Source: a virus
Direction: 5' to 3' (one strand)
DNA length: 48,320 bases
IMG/VR virus record: IMGVR_UViG_3300009187_000034
Coordinates: 1-48,320 of that record
Under the pieces are notes generated by a model, which was not told the origin of the DNA, did not search any database, and was given only the letters and a program-made list of their open reading frames with translations. Position numbers and translations under genes: made by a program. The stretch's first letter is position 1. Each line of letters opens with the position of its first letter. Shown here in pieces: positions 1-8,765 of this stretch.

Positions 1-2
1 CT

Positions 3-2663
3 GGCATTTGGACTATGGATCAACAAGCCTATTGGAAACAACAAGGTCTTTGGCCCATTCCAGGTAACATTAACCCAAGCGCATTTATTGAAAACTTGTT
101 TAGCACTTATTTGTATACAGGTACGGGCGCAGCTCAAACAATTACCAACGGCATTCAATTAGGTGATGGTTATGTAAGCGGCGGCACTGGAGGTAGCGGT
201 TTATTTAACGGTACTACGGGTTATTTATCTGTTCCAACGGGGTCGGCTTTAAACTTATCTGGTGATTTTACAGTTGAATGCTATGTGTACCAAACAAATA
301 GCGTAGGCTATCAAGGAATATTTGGTAATGGAGAATACCCAAGCAGTGGACAAGTAGTTATTGGAATAGCAGATGGAAACCCAATATTTTATATGAGTGG
401 CGGGAGTAGCTGGGCAACATTTATTACACCAACTACCATTATCCCAAATTATAGCTGGACCCATATGGCTGTTACTTGTTCTGGTTCAACATTTACTATG
501 TGGATAAATGGAGTAAGTGTAGGAACATCTACCTATTCAGGAACAAGAGCTACCCCTAATTCTACAAGCGTAATTGGTCGTTTATATCCAGTTACTGGTG
601 GTTTTTATATAAATGGGTATCTTTCTAATTTAAGAGTTGTTAAAGGCACGGCTCTATATACCAGCACATTTACACCATCATCTTCTGCCCTAACCGCAGT
701 ATCAGGAACACAATTACTTTGCTTGCAGGGTACAACACCGTTTGTAGACAATTCTACTAATGCTTTAACTATTACAGTTAATGGTGGTACTACTGCTAGT
801 ACATCTGGTCCTTTCCCTTATTCCTATACAGCGGGTAAAGGTGGTCTTACTTGGATAAAAAGTAGAAGTGGCGCAACAGGGCATCGTCTTACAGATACAG
901 TAAGAGGCGCAACAAAATCACTTGCGTCAAATTCTACAGACGCAGAAGCAACTGAAAGTACAGGTTTGACTGCTTTTGGTTCTACAGGATTTACTATTGG
1001 TGCAGATACAGATTACAACACAAGCGCAGCAACATATTGCTCTTGGACATTTCGTGAACAACCTAAGTTCTTTGATGTAGTTACTTATACTGGTAATGGT
1101 AGCGGTAGTAATAGAACTATAAGTCATAGCCTTGGCTCTGCGCCAGGTATGATAATTTTAAAAGTTACAAACTTGGCTGGTGATGATTGGTATGTGTACC
1201 ACAGAAGTATCCCAACTAGAGTATTAGCTTTAAATTCTACAAATATTACAGACCCATCACCAGCGCAATTTGTTTTTGGAAATGGAACAACTGTTGTTGC
1301 GCCTACAAGCACAAATTTTACTATTGGTAGCACAGTAAACCCCAACGGTTACACATTTGTAGCCTACCTATTCGCCCATGACGCTGGTGGTTTTGGTACA
1401 GCAGGAACAGATAATGTGATTACTTGTGGTAGTTTTACTACTGATGCAAATGGTAATGCAACAGTCAATCTTGGTTATGAACCACAGTATTTAATGTATA
1501 AATCTTCATCCGCTGTTGGAAGCTGGACTGTATTAGACACAATGCGTGGATTTTGTGCGACTAACCAATCATCAAATAGATTGGCAGTTCAGTCAACTAG
1601 TGCTGAAAGTGCAGGTCTTGGTGGCTCACCTTCTGCTACAGGATTTTATGGGGATGATGCAAACTATTTTGCAGCTTCTAATACAACCTACATCTACATG
1701 GCAATCCGTAGACCAATGGCAGTCCCAACTGTTGGTACAAGTGTGTTTATGCCTGTAGCTAGAACTGGAAACGGCTCAAGCAATACAACCGTTACAGCTG
1801 GTTTTCCTGTTGATATGATTTGGAACGGTATTCGCAATTTTGCTGGAGAATACCCAGCTTATTATGACCGTCTAAGAGGCAACAATAGAATTTTATACTC
1901 TAACGCTACAAATGCAGAATTTTCAACTGCATCTGTAGAAGTTGCGTTTAACCCTAGTAACGCTAACACAGGAATTACGCTTGGGATAAACAATAATCAA
2001 ATTAATGGTAATGGCTACGGCTATGTAAATCATTTTTTCCGCAGAGCATCAGGATTCTTTGATGAGGTTTGTTATACAGGAACAGGAAGTTCAACTACAC
2101 AAGCGCACAATCTTGGTGTAATTCCCCAAATGATAATTTATAAGCCAAGAACAACTGACTCAGCAACTGGGGGTCAATGGGCTGCTCTGACTAGTAATAA
2201 TAGTGGGGTTTATTATTTCCAACTTCTTAACTCAACTCTTGGTAATATCGGCACAGACACAGCAGCTAATTATGGTTTGACTGCTTCAACATTTAATCCT
2301 AATATAGTAAACTGGAATACATCTGGGGTATCTTATGTATCCTACTTATTTGCTACTTGTCCTGGCGTATCTAAAGTTGGCTCTTACACAGGCACAGGCG
2401 CTACTCAAACTATTGACTGTGGATTCACTGGTGGCGCTAGATATGTATTAATTAAACGCACCGACTCTGCAGGCAATTGGTGGGTTTGGGATACAGCTCG
2501 TGGAATGATAAGCGGTACAGACCCTAAATTAGCATTGAACGATACAGCCGCAGAAACCAACGCAAACTGGGTATACACCGCAACTACAGGATTCCAAATC
2601 GTTACGACAGATGCTACCGTAAATGTCTCTGGTGGAAGTTACATCTTCTTGGCGATTGCATAA
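3..2663 (+). CDS. Tail fibre / host-recognition protein with LamG-like domain and repeated beta modules (5' end outside window)
   Basis: Virion surface protein, probably a receptor- or glycan-binding tail fibre. From the ATG at 15, residues about 55-235 look like a LamG/concanavalin-like jelly roll (FNGTTGYLSVP start, WTHMAVT and WINGVSVG strands, LRVVKGTALYT end). After this come about five tandem beta modules, each opening with a YTGTGS/YTGNGS-type strand, then an MIIxK strand, a WxVxDxxRG-type strand and a YVxYLFA-type closing strand; such modules are common in phage fibres (DUF7483-like). The frame stays open upstream of the ATG to the window edge, encoding GIWT before MDQQ, and GIWT-MDQQ reads as a continuous conserved fibre N-terminus, so the true start probably lies outside. 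No enzyme motif seen. Function is inferred from composition and from the fibre and lysis genes that follow. Confidence 0.82.
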   Translation, partial: GIWTMDQQAYWKQQGLWPIPGNINPSAFIENLFSTYLYTGTGAAQTITNGIQLGDGYVSGGTGGSGLFNGTTGYLSVPTGSALNLSGDFTVECYVYQTNSVGYQGIFGNGEYPSSGQVVIGIADGNPIFYMSGGSSWATFITPTTIIPNYSWTHMAVTCSGSTFTMWINGVSVGTSTYSGTRATPNSTSVIGRLYPVTGGFYINGYLSNLRVVKGTALYTSTFTPSSSALTAVSGTQLLCLQGTTPFVDNSTNALTITVNGGTTASTSGPFPYSYTAGKGGLTWIKSRSGATGHRLTDTVRGATKSLASNSTDAEATESTGLTAFGSTGFTIGADTDYNTSAATYCSWTFREQPKFFDVVTYTGNGSGSNRTISHSLGSAPGMIILKVTNLAGDDWYVYHRSIPTRVLALNSTNITDPSPAQFVFGNGTTVVAPTSTNFTIGSTVNPNGYTFVAYLFAHDAGGFGTAGTDNVITCGSFTTDANGNATVNLGYEPQYLMYKSSSAVGSWTVLDTMRGFCATNQSSNRLAVQSTSAESAGLGGSPSATGFYGDDANYFAASNTTYIYMAIRRPMAVPTVGTSVFMPVARTGNGSSNTTVTAGFPVDMIWNGIRNFAGEYPAYYDRLRGNNRILYSNATNAEFSTASVEVAFNPSNANTGITLGINNNQINGNGYGYVNHFFRRASGFFDEVCYTGTGSSTTQAHNLGVIPQMIIYKPRTTDSATGGQWAALTSNNSGVYYFQLLNSTLGNIGTDTAANYGLTASTFNPNIVNWNTSGVSYVSYLFATCPGVSKVGSYTGTGATQTIDCGFTGGARYVLIKRTDSAGNWWVWDTARGMISGTDPKLALNDTAAETNANWVYTATTGFQIVTTDATVNVSGGSYIFLAIA

Positions 2664-2672
2664 AGGACTAGT

Positions 2673-3329
2673 ATGTTTGGAATAACCGCATTCGCCCAGT
2701 CGCCATTTGCCGCATTAGGTGGGGCTGTTTTTGGAGTAGACGTATCCGAGTCGTTTACTTCTACTGATGTGTTTGCGGGGTCTGCTGTGTTTTCTGGTGT
2801 TTATGCCGATTCTACTGGAATAACAGACGACGTTCCAAACCAATTTAACTTCTTCTTAAATATTACAGAAAGCTACTCAGCTGAAGAGGCGCTGGGCAAT
2901 ATCAGCGTTTACGACCTGGCCCTTGTTGATGCGTTTACGGCAACAGACTCGCTTTTGTTTGGGTTTGTATATCCATTAAGCCTAGCTGATTCTTTATCAT
3001 TAACCGATGCACAAAATGTAACGTCGTTGTTTATTACAACCGTAGCGGAAACGATGACCGTAACAGAGGCTTTAACAGGCGGCTTCTTCTACGGCGTGAC
3101 TAGAGCAGAAACTGCTACGTTTACAGATGCAACTACAGCGCAATACGCTTTTGGGCCAACTGTTGCAGAAGCAATAACTGCCATAGATACATTACCAGCA
3201 ACCGCTATATACAGACCAACAGTCTCAGACACAATGACGTTAACAGACGCCCCAATTGGACGTGGTTGGTTTAAAATTGTGGATGACCAAACCCCTAACT
3301 GGGTTCAAATTAATAACGACCAGGCTTAA
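2673..3329 (+). CDS. Repetitive virion protein, probably tail-fibre associated
   Basis: 218 residues made of about seven degenerate 25-35 residue repeats with the pattern VAETMTVTEAL / RAETATFTDAT / VSDTMTLTDAP, alternating acidic-Thr strands with aromatic FFYG/YAFG segments. This looks like a stacked beta-repeat rod. It ends with a WFKIVDDQTPNWVQIN segment; similar W-rich closing segments are frequent in adjacent fibre proteins of related phages. It sits 9 nt after the LamG fibre gene with an AAGGA ribosome-binding site, and 9 nt before the S74 fibre gene. No enzymatic residues are visible. Structural role is inferred from repeats and position; I do not recognise a named family. Confidence 0.7.
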   Translation: MFGITAFAQSPFAALGGAVFGVDVSESFTSTDVFAGSAVFSGVYADSTGITDDVPNQFNFFLNITESYSAEEALGNISVYDLALVDAFTATDSLLFGFVYPLSLADSLSLTDAQNVTSLFITTVAETMTVTEALTGGFFYGVTRAETATFTDATTAQYAFGPTVAEAITAIDTLPATAIYRPTVSDTMTLTDAPIGRGWFKIVDDQTPNWVQINNDQA

Positions 3330-3338
3330 AGGACAACC

Positions 3339-4781
3339 ATGCCAACAACGTACTCAAGCAACCTAAAAATTACCTTAATTGGCGATGGTGAACAAACCAA
3401 CGTCTGGGGCGGCACAACAAACACAAACCTAGGCACTCTTTTAGAGCAAGCTATTACAGGGGTTAGTGGCGTAGGTGCGGGCAATACTGCTATTACTATG
3501 ACGGGTTCGGCAGACTATGTGCTAACAAATAACGATGGTGCAGTAAACCAAGCACGTAATGCGGTGTTGGTAGTCAATGGCGCTAGTAGTGGAGGGTACG
3601 CTGTTGTTACTCCGGCTGGTCAGCAAAAAGTGTATATCGTTAATAACAAGCTAACAACCGGTGCGGTTATTGTTAAGCCAAGCGGTGGTACAGGTGTATC
3701 TGTCCCCAACGCCACAACAATGATTCTTTACACAGACGGCACAACTACACAGGCGGTTAACTACGCCCCCCCTGCCAGCACAGCAACAAACTTAGCAGGC
3801 GGAACAGCAAACGCTATTCCTTACCAATCAGGCCCCGACAGTACAACGTTTTTAAGTAGCGTTTCTGGCGATGCTGGTAAGGTATTAACAAGTAACGGAA
3901 CGTCTGCCCCTTCTTGGACTACTGTTTCTGGTGGTGGCGGAACAGCGAACGCTATTGTTGGTGGTAGTGCTGGACAGGTTTTATACCAATCAGGTACAAG
4001 CGCAACAAACTTTACTTCAATTGGTTCTAGTGGGGCGCTTTTACAAGCCAACAGCACATCGCCACCAACTTGGACTACTAACCTTTCTTTAACTAGCGCC
4101 GCTTTTAGTGGTGCGGTAAGTGCTTCAACTTACTATGTTGGTAACGCAAGTAATTATATTAACCAAACCAGTAACGAAGTTTTTGTTATTGCAGGTGGTA
4201 CAACAAGCGCTAAGTTTGCTACTAATGGAATAGGCACATCTAATATTGTTGCAACTGGCGGTATTGGTTGCGGTAATGCTTTTTATGGTAATTACAACCT
4301 AACAGTAAAAGGCCAACCGTTTCAATCTGCAGCATATGTAGAAAACGGTTCTGGTGGGCAAGGTATAGCTGTCCTTGCTTCTGGTAGCGGGACTATTAAC
4401 GCAATGGCTTTTTACTACAACAACGTTGCAGTTGGTGTTGGAATTATTGCTGTAACTTCGGGTGGAACAAGCTATAACACATCATCAGATCGTAGACTTA
4501 AATCTAATATTGCTGACTTAAAAGATGTTGGGGCAACCATTGACGCGCTGCAACCAAGAACATATACATGGAATTCCACCAAAGAAAGCGCTAAAGGATT
4601 TATTGCTGATGAATTGCAAAAAGTAATTCCTAGCGCAGTTCACGGAAAACCAGGTGCAGTAGATAAAGACGGTAAACCAGAATACCAAATGCTTGACGCT
4701 TCTACTCCAGAGATGATAGCTTTGTTGGTTTGCGAATTACAGTCTTTACGTAAACGTGTTGCTGCGTTGGAAGCTAAATAA
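3339..4781 (+). CDS. Tail fibre with C-terminal S74 intramolecular chaperone (endosialidase-type) domain
   Basis: 480 residues. The N-terminal two thirds are Gly/Ser/Thr-rich beta repeats, including two copies of a GTANAI-xxQSG-TxF-G-LxxNxTxxPxWTT unit around residues 150-250. The C-terminus is a Peptidase_S74 chaperone: SDRRLKSNI starting at the catalytic Ser383, followed by IDALQPRTYTW, GFIADELQKVIP, and a final helical LRKRVAALEAK coiled coil. In this family the chaperone trimerises the fibre and then cuts itself off at the Ser. All expected motif residues (S, D, R, K) are present, so self-cleavage near residue 383 is predicted. Its stop overlaps the next start (TAATG). Confidence 0.9.
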   Translation: MPTTYSSNLKITLIGDGEQTNVWGGTTNTNLGTLLEQAITGVSGVGAGNTAITMTGSADYVLTNNDGAVNQARNAVLVVNGASSGGYAVVTPAGQQKVYIVNNKLTTGAVIVKPSGGTGVSVPNATTMILYTDGTTTQAVNYAPPASTATNLAGGTANAIPYQSGPDSTTFLSSVSGDAGKVLTSNGTSAPSWTTVSGGGGTANAIVGGSAGQVLYQSGTSATNFTSIGSSGALLQANSTSPPTWTTNLSLTSAAFSGAVSASTYYVGNASNYINQTSNEVFVIAGGTTSAKFATNGIGTSNIVATGGIGCGNAFYGNYNLTVKGQPFQSAAYVENGSGGQGIAVLASGSGTINAMAFYYNNVAVGVGIIAVTSGGTSYNTSSDRRLKSNIADLKDVGATIDALQPRTYTWNSTKESAKGFIADELQKVIPSAVHGKPGAVDKDGKPEYQMLDASTPEMIALLVCELQSLRKRVAALEAK

Positions 4782-4972
4782 TGTTTATATTTACTTGGTT
4801 GTTTGATAAGCTAGGTTACATGCCTAAAATTGATATGCAAATAGGTAAAGTCAATCTTAATGTAAAGCCTTGGCCTTTTCCAGAAGTAGAAATTAAATCT
4901 TTGGCGGAAGAACCAGTACCTATTAAAAAACCAGCGGCAAAGAAAACTACCCGCACAAAGAAGGTGAAATAA
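4781..4972 (+). CDS. Small basic-tailed protein, unknown
   Basis: 63 residues. Aromatic N-terminus (FIFTWLFDKLGY) that could touch the membrane, a middle segment with VNLNVKPWPFPEVEI, and a Lys/Ala-rich basic tail (KKPAAKKTTRTKK). Start overlaps the S74 fibre stop by one base (TAATG), indicating translational coupling. It sits between the fibre and lysis genes. No family recognised. Confidence 0.6.
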   Translation: MFIFTWLFDKLGYMPKIDMQIGKVNLNVKPWPFPEVEIKSLAEEPVPIKKPAAKKTTRTKKVK

Positions 4973-4981
4973 AAGTGTGCT

Positions 4982-5434
4982 ATGTCCGACCCATTTGGTT
5001 TATCCGAAGGAGTAAAAACTCTTAGTGGAAGCCTAGATGCAAGTCGGGAGGCTAGTAAAGGGCTATCTAAAAGTATTGAAGATGTACAGCACGATGCAGT
5101 AGATGTAGCCCAAAAGCAAGCTAACGAACGTATTAGAGCAAGAAGAGAAGCAGAAGCAAGAAAAGAAATAGCGTTGATTAAAGCGCTTGAGTCCTGGAAG
5201 CATAAGAAACAGATCTCTGATGAAGAGGCAAAATTAAAAATTGATTTTGTTAGGAAGTATGGCGCTAAAGAATGGGAAGCGGTGCTTAAAATTAAACTAG
5301 ATATTGAAAACATGCAAAGAAAAGACAACGAAGAGTATCAGCATGATTTAAAAGCTGTTAGGCGGGTACAGTTGTACTGTTTTGCACTTGCAGCATTAAT
5401 TGCGTGGTATTTAACTTGGGGTTATAAAGGGTAA
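4982..5434 (+). CDS. Coiled-coil protein with C-terminal membrane anchor, lysis-cassette neighbour
   Basis: 150 residues. N-terminal 125 residues are charged and helical (RARREAEARKEIALIKALE region looks like a coiled coil); residues about 128-146 form a single hydrophobic segment (LYCFALAALIAWYLTW), giving a tail-anchored topology. Located immediately upstream of the holin and endolysin genes. It might be a lysis accessory, but it is not a typical inner-membrane spanin, whose membrane segment is N-terminal. No family is recognised with confidence. Confidence 0.65.
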   Translation: MSDPFGLSEGVKTLSGSLDASREASKGLSKSIEDVQHDAVDVAQKQANERIRARREAEARKEIALIKALESWKHKKQISDEEAKLKIDFVRKYGAKEWEAVLKIKLDIENMQRKDNEEYQHDLKAVRRVQLYCFALAALIAWYLTWGYKG

Positions 5435-5439
5435 ATAAT

Positions 5440-5934
5440 ATGGATTGGCTTAAACAAATTGCACCTACTATCGCTACTTGCTTGGGCGGCCCTCTTGCGG
5501 GTCTTGCTGTCACAGCAATTTCTAAAGTATTGGGAGTTGATGAAAATAAAGTCCAAGATGTTATTGACAGCGGTAAATTAAACGCTGACCAAATCGCTAG
5601 TTTGAAACAGGCAGAAATTGAATTAAAAGATCATGCACAACAACTAGGTTTAAATTTTGAACAGTTAGCCGTTCAAGATCGTGCGTCTGCCCGTGACTTA
5701 CAAAAAGAAACTAAATCAATAGTTCCACCAGTGTTATCTATCTTGGTAACTGTTGGGTTCTTTAGCATTTTGATCGGGTTGATGTCTGGCAAGATTATGA
5801 CTTCCGATGCCCTAATGTTAATGCTAGGCTCTTTAGGTACAGCATGGACAGGAATTATTGCTTTCTATTTTGGTAGCTCTGCAAGTAGTCAAGCCAAAGA
5901 CCAAATGATTCATAACAGTACACCAATAAAATGA
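5440..5934 (+). CDS. Holin, 3-TM type
   Basis: 164 residues with a weakly hydrophobic N-terminal segment (about 6-31), a charged helical middle (residues 40-90, KQAEIELKDHAQQ), then two clear membrane segments at about 93-117 (IVPPVLSILVTVGFFSILIGL) and 124-147 (LMLMLGSLGTAWTGIIAFYFGSS), and a short polar tail. The FYFGSSxSSxxKD ending is typical of the 3-TM holin superfamily found in gene transfer agents and many podophages. It forms the inner-membrane lesion releasing the endolysin, whose ATG overlaps the end of this gene by 4 nt (ATGA). Function is well supported by topology plus the adjacent endolysin. Confidence 0.82.
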   Translation: MDWLKQIAPTIATCLGGPLAGLAVTAISKVLGVDENKVQDVIDSGKLNADQIASLKQAEIELKDHAQQLGLNFEQLAVQDRASARDLQKETKSIVPPVLSILVTVGFFSILIGLMSGKIMTSDALMLMLGSLGTAWTGIIAFYFGSSASSQAKDQMIHNSTPIK

Positions 5935-6362
5935 CACAACTATCAGTACACTTTACCCTTGAAGAGCTAACTCACACGGACCACCGTGAGTTTGACAACA
6001 CCCCAAATTCTGCAGAAACCGCTAACCTTATTCGTTTGGCTGGGCTTTTAGAAGACGTCAAGAGCGTTCTTGGCGGCAAACCAATCATGGTTAACAGCGC
6101 CTTTAGATCAAAACAAGTCAATGATGCTGTGGGTTCTAAAGACACTAGTCAGCACCGTATTGGTTGTGCGGCAGATATTCGTGTGCCCGGTATGACGCCA
6201 GATGAGGTAGTTAAAGCAGTGATTGCTTCTGGTCTTGGATACGATCAAATCATTCGTGAGTTTGACAGGTGGACGCATATCAGCGTACCTAACACAAAAG
6301 ACATGACACCACGCCGCCAAGCGCTTATCATTGATAAATTAGGAACACGCGTCTACGCCTAG
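5931..6362 (+). CDS. Endolysin, peptidase M15 family (L,D/D,D-peptidase of peptidoglycan)
   Basis: 143 residues, a single peptidase M15_3-like domain without signal peptide or cell-wall binding domain. Zinc-site signature visible: SAFRSKQVN (residues 56-64), SQHRIGCAADI with His75 and Asp82, and RWTHISVP with His116. Such enzymes cut peptidoglycan cross-link peptides and reach the wall through the holin, encoded directly upstream with an ATGA overlap. Length and motif order fit the family; no key residue is missing. Confidence 0.9.
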   Translation: MTQLSVHFTLEELTHTDHREFDNTPNSAETANLIRLAGLLEDVKSVLGGKPIMVNSAFRSKQVNDAVGSKDTSQHRIGCAADIRVPGMTPDEVVKAVIASGLGYDQIIREFDRWTHISVPNTKDMTPRRQALIIDKLGTRVYA

Positions 6363-6373
6363 GGTTAACCCGT

Positions 6374-8422
6374 ATGCCATTACAGAAACTACAATTTAAA
6401 CCCGGAGTCAACAGAGAGTCTACAAACTACGCTAATGAAGGTGGTTACTACGACTGCGATAAAATTCGTTTCCGTTCTGGTCAGCCAGAAAAACTTGGGG
6501 GGTGGACTAGGTTTTCTTCCAATCAGTATTTGGGTATTTGCCGTTCATTGTGGAATTGGTCTACTTTAGGTGGCGCTAACTACTTGGGTTTAGGTACAAG
6601 CAAAAAATACTATATTGAATACGGCTCAACGTATTACGATGTTACACCTCATATTTACAGCGATAGCCCCGCATTAACTGGGCCGTTTTCAGCAAGCGTT
6701 GCTAACGGAGCTACCATAACTGTTACTGATGGTCAATACACGCCAAACGTAGGCGACTACATTAATATTACTGGGGCTGTTGGGCTGGGCGGAAACATTA
6801 CAGCTGCTGTCTTAAATAAAGAATACGTAGTTACGCAAGTAGGTTCAGGTACTTATAAAGTTGTAGCTTATTCTTCTCAAGTTAGGGCTGGCTCATTTGT
6901 TATTGGTCAGAGCTACACAATTCAGTATTTTGGTACTACAGACTTTACTTTATATGGCGCTGCATCTAATACTTTAGGTTTAACTTTTACTGCTACTGGT
7001 GTAGGTGTTGGCTCTGGGATTGCTGGTGTTCCAGTATTGGCTAATGCAAGTGATACTGGTACTGGCGGTTCTGCGGTGGTTGTTAAATATCAATATCCTG
7101 TTGGTAACGACTTTTCTACAGTAGGTAATGGTTGGGGTACAGGCCCTTGGAGCCGTGGTGGTTGGGGTTCTGGGTATACGTCAGGTATTGTGCAACAGCT
7201 TCGCCTTTGGTCTAACGACAACTACGGGCAAGATTTAGTTATTGCCCCACGAGGTGGCGCTATCGCATACTGGTCAAGCGCCGGTACAGTAAATACTCGA
7301 GCTGTTCCACTAACTACGTTGGCTGGGGTTTACGCTCCGTTGGCAACAAATCAAGTTGTAGCTTCGGCTATTCAGCGCTTTGTTATTGCTATGGGGGCAA
7401 ACCCCTATATACCGGGTACGCCAAACACAACGTTTGATCCGATGCTAGTTCGTTGGTCAGATCAAGAAGACCCGCTTGAGTGGGTTCCGGCAGCAGTAAA
7501 CCAAGCAGGAGAGTTCCGTCTTAGTAATGGTTCTTTCATCATGCAGTCAATTGCTACCCGCCAAGAAATTTTAATTTGGACGGATTCTGCTTTATATTCA
7601 ATGCAGTATTTAGGCGCTCCTTATGTGTGGGGCTTTAATATATTGGCAGACAACATTTCCAGCATGTCGCCTAAATCAGCTATTACAGTAAACAACGTAA
7701 CGTACTGGATGGGTAAAGATAAGTTTTATGTGTATAGCGGGCGTGTTGAAACCTTGCCTTGCACACTGCGCCAGTACGTATTTAACGATATTAATCAAGA
7801 CCAGGCGTTCCAAGTATTTGCAGGTAGCAACGAAGGATACAACGAAGTATGGTGGTTCTATTGTTCAGCAAATTCAAATGTTGTTGACAAATACGTTATC
7901 TACAACTACCTAGACAATGCGTGGTACTACGGCACTATGGGTAGAACAGCATGGTTAGATTCTGGTATTCAACCATATCCAATTGCCGCAAACTATGAAG
8001 ATCGTCTTCTTAACCACGAGCAAGGTACAGACGACGTATCTGGTACACAACCACTTCCGATTGTTGCCTATGTGCAGTCTTCAGATTTTGATATTGGAGA
8101 CGGCTATAACTTTGGATTTGTGTGGCGTATTCTGCCAGACGTTAACTTTAACGGTTCTACCGAAAACAACCCCTCTGTAACGATGACAATAAAACCTCGT
8201 CAAAACTCAGGCACTCCTTATGGAGCTGCCGATAACCCGCAAGTTATTAGTGATGATGAGTACAAAAATCAAAGAGCATACAACATCCAGCTATTTACTG
8301 GGCAGGTATATACCCGTATTAGAGGGCGACAAATGGCTTTTAGGATTGAATCAACTGGCATAGGGGTGGCTTGGCAGTTAGGCAGCCCACGTATTGATAT
8401 TCGACCAGACGGACGTAGATAA
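6374..8422 (+). CDS. Tail nozzle / tail tubular protein B-like structural protein
   Basis: 682 residues. The N-terminus (LQFKPGVNRESTNYANEGGY, then CDKIRFRSGQPEKLGGW) is a well-conserved beginning of podophage tail proteins often annotated as tail tubular/stabilisation protein. The rest is beta-rich with many Trp/Tyr/Gly, including an insertion at about residues 105-240 (SASVANGATITVTDG and GQSYTIQYFGTTDFTLYGA) that resembles an Ig-like or decoration module, and conserved segments such as VRWSDQEDPLEW and ETLPCTLRQYVFNDIN. Probably part of the tail tip through which DNA leaves. Stop overlaps the next start (TAATG). Confidence 0.72.
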   Translation: MPLQKLQFKPGVNRESTNYANEGGYYDCDKIRFRSGQPEKLGGWTRFSSNQYLGICRSLWNWSTLGGANYLGLGTSKKYYIEYGSTYYDVTPHIYSDSPALTGPFSASVANGATITVTDGQYTPNVGDYINITGAVGLGGNITAAVLNKEYVVTQVGSGTYKVVAYSSQVRAGSFVIGQSYTIQYFGTTDFTLYGAASNTLGLTFTATGVGVGSGIAGVPVLANASDTGTGGSAVVVKYQYPVGNDFSTVGNGWGTGPWSRGGWGSGYTSGIVQQLRLWSNDNYGQDLVIAPRGGAIAYWSSAGTVNTRAVPLTTLAGVYAPLATNQVVASAIQRFVIAMGANPYIPGTPNTTFDPMLVRWSDQEDPLEWVPAAVNQAGEFRLSNGSFIMQSIATRQEILIWTDSALYSMQYLGAPYVWGFNILADNISSMSPKSAITVNNVTYWMGKDKFYVYSGRVETLPCTLRQYVFNDINQDQAFQVFAGSNEGYNEVWWFYCSANSNVVDKYVIYNYLDNAWYYGTMGRTAWLDSGIQPYPIAANYEDRLLNHEQGTDDVSGTQPLPIVAYVQSSDFDIGDGYNFGFVWRILPDVNFNGSTENNPSVTMTIKPRQNSGTPYGAADNPQVISDDEYKNQRAYNIQLFTGQVYTRIRGRQMAFRIESTGIGVAWQLGSPRIDIRPDGRR

Positions 8423-8727
8423 TGGCTGTTCAATTAAAAAACACACTGCTGCGTGGAACTAAAGCGCCTAACTTACCTACCTCGCCAACAGGGTACGACT
8501 CCCGGTTTCAAGAGCAATTTAGTAATGCCCTGCGCCTTTACTTTACGCAGATAGATAACTTTAGCCAAGCTATGGCTGTACCCCTTTCCGGGACAACCGC
8601 AGAAAGACCTGTTCAATCGGTACAAGTTCCCTTACAAATAGGGCAGTATTACTACGACACCACGCTAGACAGACCTATATTTTGGAACGGAACTGTGTGG
8701 AAAAAAGCTGACGGAACAACCGTTTAA
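8422..8727 (+). CDS. Small tail/virion protein
   Basis: 101 residues. Ends in GQYYYDTTLDRPIFWNGTVWKKADGTTV; a YYDTxxxxPIxWNGxxWxxxDG module is a frequent C-terminal element in small podophage tail proteins. Start overlaps the nozzle-like gene stop (TAATG), implying co-translation and a matching structural role. No enzymatic motif. Role inferred from motif and position. Confidence 0.62.
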   Translation: MAVQLKNTLLRGTKAPNLPTSPTGYDSRFQEQFSNALRLYFTQIDNFSQAMAVPLSGTTAERPVQSVQVPLQIGQYYYDTTLDRPIFWNGTVWKKADGTTV

Positions 8728-8765
8728 ATGATAAACTTGACACCAAATAACCCCAAGGTACGCTT

